A stretch of 64,000 nucleotides of DNA from Mycolicibacterium tusciae JS617 (GTDB lineage Bacteria; Actinomycetota; Actinomycetes; Mycobacteriales; Mycobacteriaceae): NCBI RefSeq assembly GCF_000243415.2, contig NZ_KI912270.1, forward strand, positions 2,604,001 through 2,668,000, read 5' to 3'. This document shows, piece by piece, positions 30,561-39,129 of the stretch. The notes below the pieces were generated by a model. It ran no database searches. It was not told where the DNA came from and was given only the letters and a program-made list of their open reading frames with translations. The position numbers and the translations under genes were made by a program. Each line of letters starts with the position of its first letter. Within the stretch, counting starts at the first letter, position 1.

Positions 30561-31787
30561 CTAGATCCCGACCGTCGCCCTGAAGATTTTGGTCGGAACG
30601 TCGGCGGCAAGACGGATCGGCCCGTCGTCGGCAGCGACCCACGCGGCTGATCCTCGGTTCAGCGTGACGCTGCCCCCCTTGGCATGCACGATTGCGGACC
30701 CCTCGGTGCACAACAGGATCTGAGGTCCGTCATGCCGGCTCGGCGCGTCGATCTCGTGTCCAAGGTGCTCGCCGTCGATACGCACCTCCGAGACCGCGAA
30801 TTCCGGTGCAGGAGTGTCGTAGACCGATTCGAGGCCGTCGTTGGTGATCTTGGGCCGGATCAGATCCTCGCTCGCCGGGGTGAAGTCGAGCACACGCAGC
30901 AGCTCGGGCACGTCCACGTGCTTGGGGGTGAGCCCGCCACGTAATACGTTGTCGGAGTTGGCCATTACCTCCACCCCCACGCCGTGCAGATAGTTGTGCA
31001 GGTTTCCTGCCGGCAGATAGATCGCCTCACCCGGGGCCAGGGTGATCCGGTTCAGCAGCAGGCTGGCCAGCACACCTGCGTCACCCGGATAGCGCTCGCC
31101 CAGTTCCAGTACGGTCCTGGCCTCCGCGGCGAATGTCTTACTGCCCGAACGCACATAATGAATCGCACCTTCGATCACCGCTGGCACCAACACGTCGAGA
31201 TGAGGTTGCGGCGCGGTGATCCATGTGGTGAACAACGCCCGCAAGCCGTCGGCATCGGGCTGGCCGGCCAGCAGGTCAACAAATGGGTCGAGGTCTGCCA
31301 CCGCGAGGGCGCGCATCAGATCGACGCTGCGCTCGGCGGGGCGGAATCCGGCGAGCGCCTCGAATTCCCCTACGGCGACCAGTATTTCGGGCTTGTGGCT
31401 GGGGTCGCGATAGTTGCGGTTTGGCGCGTTCACCGGGATTCCGAGCCGGTCTTCACGTGCGAAGCCCTCCGCCGCCTGACGTGCACTTGGATGCGCTTGC
31501 AGCGAAAGCGGCTCGTCGGCGGCGAGCACCTTGAGCAGGAACGGCAGCGTGTCGCCGAATCTGCCGCGCACACCCGCACCGAGCTGTCCCTCCGGATCGT
31601 CGCGCACCGTGTCGAGCAGGGACCGCTCACCGTCCTCGGTTTCCAGCCACGCCGGATCGCCCGGATGGGCGCCGAACCACAGTTCAGCCTCGGGATGCGC
31701 CGTTGGACTTGTCCGTCCGGTGAAATCGGCGATTGCAGTGCGCGATCCCCACGCATAAGTCCGCACTGCCCCACGTAGCAGGTTCAC
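30561..31787 (-). CDS. manA: Mannose-6-phosphate isomerase
   Basis: This 408-residue zinc enzyme interconverts fructose-6-phosphate and mannose-6-phosphate, the entry to mannose for GDP-mannose, PIMs, LAM and mannosyl polysaccharides. QAHP (97-100), SHKPEI and YIPAGNLHNYLHG hold metal and substrate residues of type I isomerases. The GTG start lies four bases after the Rv3256c-like stop codon. The operon order manB, Rv3256c-like, manA matches M. tuberculosis. Confidence 0.95.
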   Translation of the reverse strand: MNLLRGAVRTYAWGSRTAIADFTGRTSPTAHPEAELWFGAHPGDPAWLETEDGERSLLDTVRDDPEGQLGAGVRGRFGDTLPFLLKVLAADEPLSLQAHPSARQAAEGFAREDRLGIPVNAPNRNYRDPSHKPEILVAVGEFEALAGFRPAERSVDLMRALAVADLDPFVDLLAGQPDADGLRALFTTWITAPQPHLDVLVPAVIEGAIHYVRSGSKTFAAEARTVLELGERYPGDAGVLASLLLNRITLAPGEAIYLPAGNLHNYLHGVGVEVMANSDNVLRGGLTPKHVDVPELLRVLDFTPASEDLIRPKITNDGLESVYDTPAPEFAVSEVRIDGEHLGHEIDAPSRHDGPQILLCTEGSAIVHAKGGSVTLNRGSAAWVAADDGPIRLAADVPTKIFRATVGI

Positions 31788-31791
31788 GTGC

Positions 31792-32904
31792 TCAACCCCG
31801 GACCAACTTCAGATAGACCGCCGTCATCTCCATCCGGACGGCCAGCATCGCCAGTTGCTCTTCCAGACGTCCGGGTCCGCGACCGGCGGCGACCGCAGGT
31901 GTGCGCTCGATGTCGGAGACGCCCAACGCTTCCGGCACATCCTCGGCGTTGATCACATCGACACCATCGAGACCCGCGACCCTGGCGGCGACCACTGCCC
32001 GCTCGGCGTCGGTCGCGAGCACGAACGTTCGCACTCGCGGCGGGAGCGGGCCGTCGATCTGCTCGTCGTGAAAGATCGACTGCCCAGGATCGGCGGCGGA
32101 TGAGCCACCCATTCCGTTTCGCAACGCCACCACCGCGTCGGCCAGACTCACCGCGGCCACGGCTCGATGCGCGACCCGCAACATCACTGCGGCGACGTGT
32201 CGGGCCAACACCAGCGTCGCCGCGTTGTCACCGACGATGACGACCTCGCCCCCCGACATCCGCTCGGCCAATGACTTCGCGGGATTGGTGACCAGTTCGC
32301 GTCCAGCGCTGTTGCGCAAGGCTTCCGCGTCCAACTCGTCGGCCAGTGCCGCGAGATCCACCCGCAGTCCCGGGTCAACCATGGCCACGATCGCCAGGCC
32401 TGCGGCCAGGTAGCGGGAGAAACCGAACTCGTCTGGCACCCACACCCGCGGAGCCAGCGCGACGGAACGTCCCGCGGTGGCGTCACGCAGCGGTCCCTCA
32501 TACGGCGCGACCACGACGACGCGAGCGCCACGACGAACTCCGGTGGCGGCGGCCGATACCAGCGCAGGATCGGACGGGTCGTCGCCGGCGACGATCAGTA
32601 CATCCAATGCGCCTATCCACGGTGGCACTTCGGGGGCGACGACGATCGGCGCGGCCACCGAGCCACCCAGCGCGGCGGCGAGCAAGGTGCCTGCGGCTTC
32701 GGCGTTTCCGCGACCCGCCACCCAGACGACCGTGCGGGGCGGCTCGTTGCTCTGCAGTTGATCCAGTTCGCCCTCGTCGAAGGCCGCGGCGGTGGCACGC
32801 ACCTGGGCACCGGCCATCGCCACGGCCCGCAGCGAACCGTCGCGGTCGGCGGCGAGCAGTCCGTCCACGTCGTCGAGGTCGACGATCGATCCGGTGGCGT
32901 TCAC
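31792..32904 (-). CDS. TobH/SIS-like protein (Rv3256c-like)
   Basis: This 370-residue protein resembles the sugar-isomerase (SIS) and phosphoglucose-isomerase C-terminal-type family called TobH. It is Ala/Val-rich without membrane segments. Its GTG start overlaps the manB stop codon (GTGA). Always lying between manB and manA, it probably has a role in mannose metabolism, but catalytic function has not been established to my knowledge. Confidence 0.8.
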   Translation of the reverse strand: MNATGSIVDLDDVDGLLAADRDGSLRAVAMAGAQVRATAAAFDEGELDQLQSNEPPRTVVWVAGRGNAEAAGTLLAAALGGSVAAPIVVAPEVPPWIGALDVLIVAGDDPSDPALVSAAATGVRRGARVVVVAPYEGPLRDATAGRSVALAPRVWVPDEFGFSRYLAAGLAIVAMVDPGLRVDLAALADELDAEALRNSAGRELVTNPAKSLAERMSGGEVVIVGDNAATLVLARHVAAVMLRVAHRAVAAVSLADAVVALRNGMGGSSAADPGQSIFHDEQIDGPLPPRVRTFVLATDAERAVVAARVAGLDGVDVINAEDVPEALGVSDIERTPAVAAGRGPGRLEEQLAMLAVRMEMTAVYLKLVRG

Positions 32905-34301
32905 TCTGACACCTCGGATGCCGCCTCGGTGCGTGCGGCAATCCTCGTCGCGATCTGCGCGACGATGTCGTCGACTTCCTCGGCGGTCCGCGCTTCGACG
33001 TTGAGCCGCAACAACGGCTCCGTGTTGGACATGCGCAGGTTGAACCACGATCCATCGCCCAGATCGACCGTCACTCCGTCGAGGTGGTCGATCGAGTGGA
33101 CACGCGCAACGAACGACGACAACACGTCGTCGACGCACGCCTCGGGGTCGGTGACCGTGTAGTTGAGCTCGCCGGACGCTTCATAGCGCTGGTAGTCGGC
33201 CATCAGGTCGGACAATGGTCGATTCTGCTCGCTGAGTGCCGCCAGCACGTGCAAGGCCGCCAGCATGCCGGAGTCGGCGCCCCAGAAGTCACGGAAGTAG
33301 TAGTGCGCCGAATGCTCTCCGCCGAAGATCGCACCGGTGTCGGCCATCAGGCCCTTGATGTAGGAGTGTCCGACGCGCGAGCGCAGGGGGGTGCCCCCAC
33401 GTTCGGCGACGAGTTCGGGGACGGCCCGGGAGGTGATCAAGTTGAAGATCACCGTCGCCCCGATCTCACGCTCCAGTTCCCGCGCGGCGACCAATGCGGT
33501 CACCGCTGACGGTGAGATCGGCTGTCCCAACTCGTCGACCACGAAGCACCGGTCGGCGTCACCGTCGAACGCCAGACCGATATCGGCACCGGCCGCCAGC
33601 ACGTGCGCCTGCAGGTCGACGAGGTTCGCCGGGTCCAGCGGATTGGCTTCATGGTTGGGAAAGTTGCCGTCGAGTTCGAAGAACAGCGGAGCCAGCGTGA
33701 TCGTCGGAATCGGTCCCAACACAGCGGGAGTGGTGTGGCCGGCCATACCGTTGCCCGCATCGACGGCGACCTTCAGCGGCCGCAACCCGGCCAGGGTGAC
33801 CAACGACCGCAGGAACTCGCCGTAGTCGACCAGAACATCTCGGTCGGACATCGAGCCGCGGGGCCCGTCGTGGGCGGGCACCCCGGCGATGACTTCCTCG
33901 CTGATCGCGGTGAGACCGGTGTCCTTGCCGACGGGCTTGGCGCCTGCCCGACACAGCTTGATGCCGTTGTAGGCCGCCGGGTTGTGGCTTGCGGTGAACA
34001 TGGCACCTGGACAGTCCAGCAGGCCCGAGGCGAAATACAGCTGATCGGTGGAAGCCAGGCCGATGCGCACCACATCGAGGCCCTGCGCGGCGACGCCTTC
34101 GGCGAACGCCTCCGCGAGCGACGGTGAGCTGTCGCGCATGTCGTAGCCGATGACCACTTGGGTGGCGTTCTCGTCGCGCATGAGCCGGGCGAACGCACTG
34201 CCGATCTCGCGGACAAACTGCTCGTCGAGTTCTTCGCCGACCAGGCCGCGAACGTCATACGCCTTGATGACGCGGCGGACAGCCGCGGCGGGCCGGGACA
34301 T
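32901..34301 (-). CDS. manB: Phosphomannomutase/phosphoglucomutase
   Basis: This 466-residue alpha-phosphohexomutase converts mannose-6-phosphate to mannose-1-phosphate. The phosphoserine loop TASHNP (103-108, Ser105) and metal-binding FDGDADR (245-251) are intact. It corresponds to Rv3257c (also called pmmA). Product feeds ManC (40507-41583) to make GDP-mannose. Confidence 0.95.
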   Translation of the reverse strand: MSRPAAAVRRVIKAYDVRGLVGEELDEQFVREIGSAFARLMRDENATQVVIGYDMRDSSPSLAEAFAEGVAAQGLDVVRIGLASTDQLYFASGLLDCPGAMFTASHNPAAYNGIKLCRAGAKPVGKDTGLTAISEEVIAGVPAHDGPRGSMSDRDVLVDYGEFLRSLVTLAGLRPLKVAVDAGNGMAGHTTPAVLGPIPTITLAPLFFELDGNFPNHEANPLDPANLVDLQAHVLAAGADIGLAFDGDADRCFVVDELGQPISPSAVTALVAARELEREIGATVIFNLITSRAVPELVAERGGTPLRSRVGHSYIKGLMADTGAIFGGEHSAHYYFRDFWGADSGMLAALHVLAALSEQNRPLSDLMADYQRYEASGELNYTVTDPEACVDDVLSSFVARVHSIDHLDGVTVDLGDGSWFNLRMSNTEPLLRLNVEARTAEEVDDIVAQIATRIAARTEAASEVSE

Positions 34302-34387
34302 AAAACTCCTTGAGACGTGGACGCTGGCGCCAGCCTAACCGGCGAACGGAAGAGGCAGGTCCGGTAGTGCGCGCCGAGCGTCGACGC

Positions 34388-34807
34388 TTACTCGGGAGGG
34401 TCTGGCAACACCCGCAGGTGGCCCCGCCGTCGCCCGTTGGGGTCGGCCCGTCGGGCCGGCGGCGCCATGAGCGCCCCGCCGGGCATCCCGGTGACCGGAT
34501 CGGAAAACCCCGCGGCCACTCCGTTGATCGGGGCAGAGACATCGCGCCCTTCACGCACCGCGTCGGCCAGCGCCACCAGGTCATCCTCGTCGGGGTGGCT
34601 CGGCAGTGGACCCGCGTGGCGAACCAGCTCCCAGCCGCGCGGGGCAGTGATTCGGCCGGCGTGCAGCACGCACAGATCCCACGAGTGCGGCTCGGACACC
34701 GTGGCCAGCGGGCCGACGACTGCCGTCGAGTCGGAGTAGACGAAGGTCAGCGTCGCAACTGCATAGTGGGGGCACCCGGGCCGGCAGCAGCGACGGGGAA
34801 CGTTCAC
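34388..34807 (-). CDS. DUF3499 protein (Rv3258c-like)
   Basis: This 139-residue protein carries Cys residues near the N-terminus (CCRPGCPHYA) and WDLCVLHAGR, suggesting a small zinc site. The family is DUF3499, found across actinobacteria next to manB and whiB2-type genes. Function is unknown. It starts at GTG 34807 and diverges from the Rv3259-like gene; 173 bases separate them. Confidence 0.8.
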   Translation of the reverse strand: MNVPRRCCRPGCPHYAVATLTFVYSDSTAVVGPLATVSEPHSWDLCVLHAGRITAPRGWELVRHAGPLPSHPDEDDLVALADAVREGRDVSAPINGVAAGFSDPVTGMPGGALMAPPARRADPNGRRRGHLRVLPDPPE

Positions 34808-34980
34808 AGCGAGAATCTATCGTGCGCAAACGGCGCACGCCGCCGGACACGCGCGCATCTGAGTGTCGATCTCCAACCGTTACGATCTGTGTCGTTGCGG
34901 ACGATTTGCGTATTTGGACGAAGGAGCACGCGATAACCGGCATCGGGCGCCGACACTTGCGATCACGCCGCGGCCGCGAG

Positions 34981-35403
34981 ATGCGCGGGCCGCTCATTCC
35001 GGCGACGGTGCCCGGCTGGCGCAGCCGCGCCGAACTGTTCGACATGGCCGTGCTGGAGGCTTATGAGCCGATCGAACGCCGATGGCAGGAACGCCTGTCG
35101 GCACTCGACATCGCCGTCGACGAAATCCCCCGGATCGCACCCAAGGATCCCGAAAGCGTCCAGTGGCCCGCCGAGGTCATCGCCGACGGGCCTGTCGCGC
35201 TGGCCCGGCTGATCCCGGCCGGTGTCGATGTTCGCGGTAACGCGACGCGGGCGCGAATTATGTTGTTCCGCAAGCCGATCGAGCGACGGGCCAAAGACAC
35301 CGTCGAGCTCTCAGAGCTACTGCATGAAATCCTGGTGGCGCAGGTGGCCACCTATCTGGGAGTCGAACCCTCCGTTATCGACCCCACGATCGAGGATGTG
35401 TGA
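34981..35403 (+). CDS. Zincin-like metallopeptidase family protein lacking HExxH (Rv3259-like)
   Basis: This 140-residue protein matches Rv3259, assigned to a metallopeptidase-like family. The expected zinc motif HExxH reads HEILV in LLHEILVAQVATYLGV, so the second histidine is missing and catalytic zinc binding is doubtful. The ATG MRGPLIPATVPGWRSR is chosen from the tuberculosis protein; longer upstream ORF sequence is poorly coding. It converges on whiB2 with a nine-base gap. Confidence 0.75.
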   Translation: MRGPLIPATVPGWRSRAELFDMAVLEAYEPIERRWQERLSALDIAVDEIPRIAPKDPESVQWPAEVIADGPVALARLIPAGVDVRGNATRARIMLFRKPIERRAKDTVELSELLHEILVAQVATYLGVEPSVIDPTIEDV

Positions 35404-35412
35404 ACGGGCCCC

Positions 35413-35829
35413 TTAGATCACTCCGCGCTTGAGGCGGCGGCGCTCACGCTCGGAGAGGCCGCCCCAGATGCCGAAGCGTTCATCCTTGGCCAGCGCGTAG
35501 TCGAGGCACGCGTCGCGCACCTCGCAGCCCTGGCAGATGCGCTTGGCCTCGCGGGTCGAGCCACCCTTCTCCGGGAAGAATGCCTCGGGGTCGGTTTGCG
35601 CACACAATGCCTTCTCTTGCCAGAGGTCGTCCTCCGGCGTGAGCATTGCCGGCAATGCCGGGATTACCGGCGCCACATCAATCGGGGCAGGCACCAGACT
35701 TAACTGGGGACGCCGCGGCGTCTCGAACGGTGCCGGTCCGGTATTGGTGTGCGGCGCGCTGTCAACTGAGCCGAGTACCCGGTCGTCGAACCGGACCACA
35801 TGATCGAAATCGCTGAACTCAAAAGACAT
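35413..35829 (-). CDS. whiB2: WhiB2 iron-sulfur transcriptional regulator of division
   Basis: This 138-residue WhiB protein has cluster-binding Cys76, Cys99, Cys102 and Cys108 and the GIWGG turn (120-124), followed by a basic tail RERRRLKR. WhiB2/WhmD is essential for septation in mycobacteria. The long N-terminal extension is typical of WhiB2. The ATG at 35829 has AGGAGG directly upstream. Confidence 0.95.
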   Translation of the reverse strand: MSFEFSDFDHVVRFDDRVLGSVDSAPHTNTGPAPFETPRRPQLSLVPAPIDVAPVIPALPAMLTPEDDLWQEKALCAQTDPEAFFPEKGGSTREAKRICQGCEVRDACLDYALAKDERFGIWGGLSERERRRLKRGVI

Positions 35830-36122
35830 TTTCCGCCTCCTCACCTGATGTCGTAGATCCGTGAATAGAGCCCCATTGTGTTCTGTGCGGCCATCTCGAT
35901 TCGAACATATGATCGAATCTCGGTCTGCGACACCGAAACCGGCCGGCCAACCGCGAAATGACACTGGTGTGATTACACACGCGCTAGCTGCCGTGGTCAA
36001 GCGTTGGAACAGAAATTCATACCATTCCGTGACCCGAATTCGGCGCGTCGAAATATCGGCGTGTCTGTCACACCCTCGGCCACCTGCCCTCGCTCGGCCC
36101 CGACGGCCTAATGTCGGTCACT
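35830..36122. other. 293-base divergent promoter region, whiB2/fbiA
   Basis: No gene is seen. It should hold the whiB2 promoter and leader on the minus strand and the fbiA promoter on the plus strand. On the fbiA side TAATGT (36109-36114) fits a leaderless -10. Confidence 0.5.
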
Positions 36123-37124
36123 GTGAAGGTCACGGTTCTGGTCGGCGGTGTGGGCGGCGCCCGCTTCCTGCTCGGCGTGCAGCACCTGTTGGGGCTGGGG
36201 CAGTTCGGGGATTCTGCGGACCCCTCACCACACGAGTTGACCGCGGTCGTGAACGTCGGTGACGACGCGTGGATGTTCGGCGTACGGATCTGTCCTGACC
36301 TCGACACCTGCATGTACACGTTGGGCGGCGGCATCGACCCAGAGCGTGGCTGGGGCCATCGCGACGAAACCTGGCACGCCAAGGAAGAACTCGCCGCCTA
36401 CGGTGTGCAGCCCGACTGGTTCGGCCTCGGCGACCGCGACCTCGCCACCCACCTTGTGCGCAGTCAAATGTTGCGTGCCGGATATCCGCTGTCACAGGTA
36501 ACCGAGGCGTTATGTGGCCGATGGTCGCCCGGTGCGCGATTGTTACCCGCCAGTGACGATCGCAGCGAAACTCATGTTGTCATCACCGATCCCGAGGACG
36601 GCGAGAAGCGGGCGATCCACTTCCAGGAGTGGTGGGTGCGCTACCGCGCGCAGGTACCCACCCACAGCTTCGCGTTCGTCGGCGCCGATACGGCGACTGC
36701 CGGTCCCGGTGTTGTCGAGTCCATCGAAACCGCCGACGTCGTCTTGGTGGCTCCGTCCAATCCGGTGGTGAGCGTCGGATCGATCTTGAATATCGCAGGC
36801 ATCCGCGGTGCGCTGCGCACGACGACGGCACAGGTCATCGGCTACTCCCCCATCATCGCCGGTAAGCCGTTGCGCGGCATGGCTGACGAATGCCTTTCGG
36901 TCATCGGTGTGGCCAGTACCTCCGAAGCGGTCGGCACCCACTACGGGGCCCGCAGCGGCACCGGCATCCTCGACGGCTGGCTCGTACACGAGGGAGACCA
37001 CGCCGAGATCGACGGCATCGAGGTGCGCGCGGTGCCGCTGTTGATGAAGAATCCCGCGACGACGGCCGAAATGGTGCGCGCCGGGTTGGACCTGGCCGGG
37101 CTGAAGTTGGATCCACGCCAATGA
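36123..37124 (+). CDS. fbiA: F420 biosynthesis FbiA (CofD-type transferase)
   Basis: This 333-residue enzyme transfers the lactyl-phosphate-type group (from the EPPG/LPPG nucleotide intermediate) to the deazaflavin Fo, forming dehydro-F420-0 or F420-0. [15 protein letters not shown] starts the family fold. The GTG at 36123 is chosen because the known protein begins MKVTV and TAATGT lies eight bases upstream; an in-frame ATG at 36111 would add four residues. It overlaps fbiB (ATGA). Confidence 0.95.
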   Translation: MKVTVLVGGVGGARFLLGVQHLLGLGQFGDSADPSPHELTAVVNVGDDAWMFGVRICPDLDTCMYTLGGGIDPERGWGHRDETWHAKEELAAYGVQPDWFGLGDRDLATHLVRSQMLRAGYPLSQVTEALCGRWSPGARLLPASDDRSETHVVITDPEDGEKRAIHFQEWWVRYRAQVPTHSFAFVGADTATAGPGVVESIETADVVLVAPSNPVVSVGSILNIAGIRGALRTTTAQVIGYSPIIAGKPLRGMADECLSVIGVASTSEAVGTHYGARSGTGILDGWLVHEGDHAEIDGIEVRAVPLLMKNPATTAEMVRAGLDLAGLKLDPRQ

Positions 37125-38470
37125 CGGAACACGGATCTGCCGCAGCCATCGAAATGATCCCTGTGCCAGGGCTTCCCGAGTTCCGCCCGGGCGACGATCT
37201 CACCGCCGCCATCGCGTCTGCGGCGCCCTGGCTACGCGATGACGACATCCTGGTGGTCACCAGCAAGGTGATATCCAAGTGTGAGGGCCGCATCGTAGCC
37301 GCACCCGTCGACGCCGACGAGCGAGACGCCCTGCGGCGCAAGCTGATCGATGCGGAGGCAGTGCGAGTACTGGCACGCAAGGGCAAGACCCTGATCACCG
37401 AGAACGCTATCGGTCTGGTTCAGGCGGCAGCCGGTGTGGACGGTTCCAACGTCGACTCGGCCGAACTCGCACTGCTGCCCACCGACCCCGACGGCAGTGC
37501 CGCGGCGTTGCGGGACGGACTGCGCCAACGCCTCGGCGTCACCGTGGGGGTGGTGGTCACCGACACCATGGGCCGAGCGTGGCGGAACGGACAGACGGAC
37601 GTCGCGATCGGCGCGGCCGGCCTGACGGTGCTGCATGGGTACGAGGGGTCGGTAGACCGGCACGGCAACGAGTTGATCGTCACCGAAATCGCCGTCGCCG
37701 ACGAGATCGCCGCCGCGGCCGACCTCGTCAAGGGCAAGCTGACCAACCTCCCGGTGGCGGTGGTGCGCGGGCTGTCCCTGCGAGACAACGGCTCCAACGC
37801 CGGCCACCTGGTGCGCGCCGGTGAGGACGATCTCTTCTGGCTGGGCACCGAGGAGGCGATAGCGCTCGGTCGCCTCCAGGCCCAGCTGTTACGGCGGTCG
37901 GTGCGCGCCTTCAGCAGTGAGCCCGTGGCACCCGAGAAGATCGAGGCCGCCGTCGCCGAGGCACTCACCGCTCCGGCGCCACATCACACCCGTCCCGTCC
38001 GCTTCGTATGGATGCAGGATCCGGCGGTGCGGTTGGCCCTGCTCGACCGGATGAAGGCGAAGTGGCGTGCCGACCTCACGGGCGACGGCCGACCGGCCGA
38101 CGCCGTCGAGCGCCGCGTCGACCGCGGCCAGATCCTCTACGACGCACCCGAACTCGTCATCCCTTTCTTGGTGCCCGACGGCGCGCACAGCTACCCCGAC
38201 GCCGAACGCACCGCCGCGGAGCACACGATGTTCACCGTCGCCGTCGGCGCCGCGGTCCAGGCTCTTCTCGTCGCGCTTGCCGTGCGGGGTGTGGGCAGCT
38301 GCTGGATCGGATCCACCATCTTCGCCGCTGGTCTGGTGCGTGACGAGCTCGGCCTGCCGCAAGACTGGGAGCCGTTGGGCGCCATCGCGATCGGCTATCC
38401 CGAAGAGGGTTCCGGGCTGTCGGGACCACGCGATCCGGCGCCGACGGACGACCTGCTGGTGCGGCGATGA
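37121..38470 (+). CDS. fbiB: F420 gamma-glutamyl ligase/reductase FbiB
   Basis: This 449-residue fusion has an N-terminal CofE-type F420:gamma-glutamyl ligase (about 1-245) and a C-terminal FMN nitroreductase-like domain (about 250-449). In mycobacteria it adds the poly-glutamate tail and reduces dehydro-F420-0. The ATG overlaps the fbiA stop codon. Its own stop codon lies in the first unit of a 32-bp tandem repeat. Confidence 0.95.
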   Translation: MTEHGSAAAIEMIPVPGLPEFRPGDDLTAAIASAAPWLRDDDILVVTSKVISKCEGRIVAAPVDADERDALRRKLIDAEAVRVLARKGKTLITENAIGLVQAAAGVDGSNVDSAELALLPTDPDGSAAALRDGLRQRLGVTVGVVVTDTMGRAWRNGQTDVAIGAAGLTVLHGYEGSVDRHGNELIVTEIAVADEIAAAADLVKGKLTNLPVAVVRGLSLRDNGSNAGHLVRAGEDDLFWLGTEEAIALGRLQAQLLRRSVRAFSSEPVAPEKIEAAVAEALTAPAPHHTRPVRFVWMQDPAVRLALLDRMKAKWRADLTGDGRPADAVERRVDRGQILYDAPELVIPFLVPDGAHSYPDAERTAAEHTMFTVAVGAAVQALLVALAVRGVGSCWIGSTIFAAGLVRDELGLPQDWEPLGAIAIGYPEEGSGLSGPRDPAPTDDLLVRR

Positions 38471-38562
38471 GCGCTTGCGCGAAGAGCAGAGGACTCAGAT
38501 GAGCGCTTGCGCGAAGAGCAGAGGACTCAGATGAGCGCTTGCGCGAAGAGCACAGGACTCAG
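38467..38562 (+). repeat. Three 32-bp tandem repeats at the fbiB/NUDIX junction
   Basis: Units at 38467-38498, 38499-38530 and 38531-38562 each begin ATGAGCGCTTGCGCGAAGAG; the third has a CACAGG variant. Unit 1 contains the fbiB stop codon within ATGA. Each unit ends AGAGGACTCAG or ACAGGACTCAG, a possible ribosome binding site, followed by an ATG. The repeat thus makes four ATGA-type start sites in a row. Confidence 0.95.
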
Positions 38563-39099
38563 ATGAGCCTGCACTCGTCGGCGGTCGAGACGTTGACCCA
38601 ATGGCAGACACCCGATCCGGGTCAGGACACGCTGCGCCACGCCGTGCTGGCGTTCCTGGCCGCGCGTCCCGACGGATGCCTGCGCTCATGCGAGCCCGGG
38701 CATGTGACCGGCTCGGCTTTGGTGGTCGACCACACGGGAACTCACGCCCTGTTGACGCTGCACCCGCGGTTCGGCCGCTGGCTGCAACTCGGCGGGCACT
38801 GCGAAGAATCCGACGCCGACATCGTCGCCGCCGCACTGCGGGAGGCCACCGAGGAGTCGGGCATCGACGGCCTGGAGATCGATCCGATGCTGGCCGCGTT
38901 GCACGTGCACCCCGTGAGGTGTTCGCTCGGCGTGCCGACTCGCCACCTCGATATGCAGTTCGTCGTGCACGCCCCTGCGGGTGCTGAAATCGCCCGCAGC
39001 GCCGAGTCGTTGGACCTTCGATGGTGGCCGCTGGCTGCGCTGCCTGATGACTGCGACTTCGGGCTCACCCAGCTGGCGGCCGCGGCCCGCAACAGGTGA
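38563..39099 (+). CDS. NUDIX hydrolase
   Basis: This 178-residue protein has a NUDIX box reading GGHCEESDADIVAAALREAT followed by EESGI, with the core REATEESGI intact. It probably hydrolyses a nucleotide diphosphate derivative; substrate is unknown. The ATG at 38563 follows the third 32-bp repeat unit. Position after fbiB suggests cotranscription with the F420 genes, but a role in F420 is only a guess. Confidence 0.85.
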   Translation: MSLHSSAVETLTQWQTPDPGQDTLRHAVLAFLAARPDGCLRSCEPGHVTGSALVVDHTGTHALLTLHPRFGRWLQLGGHCEESDADIVAAALREATEESGIDGLEIDPMLAALHVHPVRCSLGVPTRHLDMQFVVHAPAGAEIARSAESLDLRWWPLAALPDDCDFGLTQLAAAARNR

Positions 39100-39109
39100 T
39101 TTCGGCGTG
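39098..39109. terminator. Left arm of the hairpin split by IS copy 2
   Basis: GATTTCGGCGTG pairs with CACGCCGAAATC at 40481-40492. It overlaps the last two bases of the NUDIX stop codon. Removing the element restores a two-tier hairpin between convergent genes, with an inner palindrome that is the target site itself. Confidence 0.7.
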
Positions 39110-39114
39110 CGCAG

Positions 39115-39129
39115 TCACGCTCAGCGTGA
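39115..39129. repeat. Target site duplication, left side, IS copy 2
   Basis: TCACGCTCAGCGTGA recurs at 40461-40475. Except for its central base the target is a palindrome. Confidence 0.95.

Noticed and set aside
36020..36075. Hairpin of the GATTTCGG family before fbiA
   Set aside because: GAAATATCGGCGTG is reminiscent of the arm, but no paired complementary arm was found.
38467..38562. Possible CRISPR array
   Set aside because: The units are directly adjacent with no unique spacers, and there are no cas genes.
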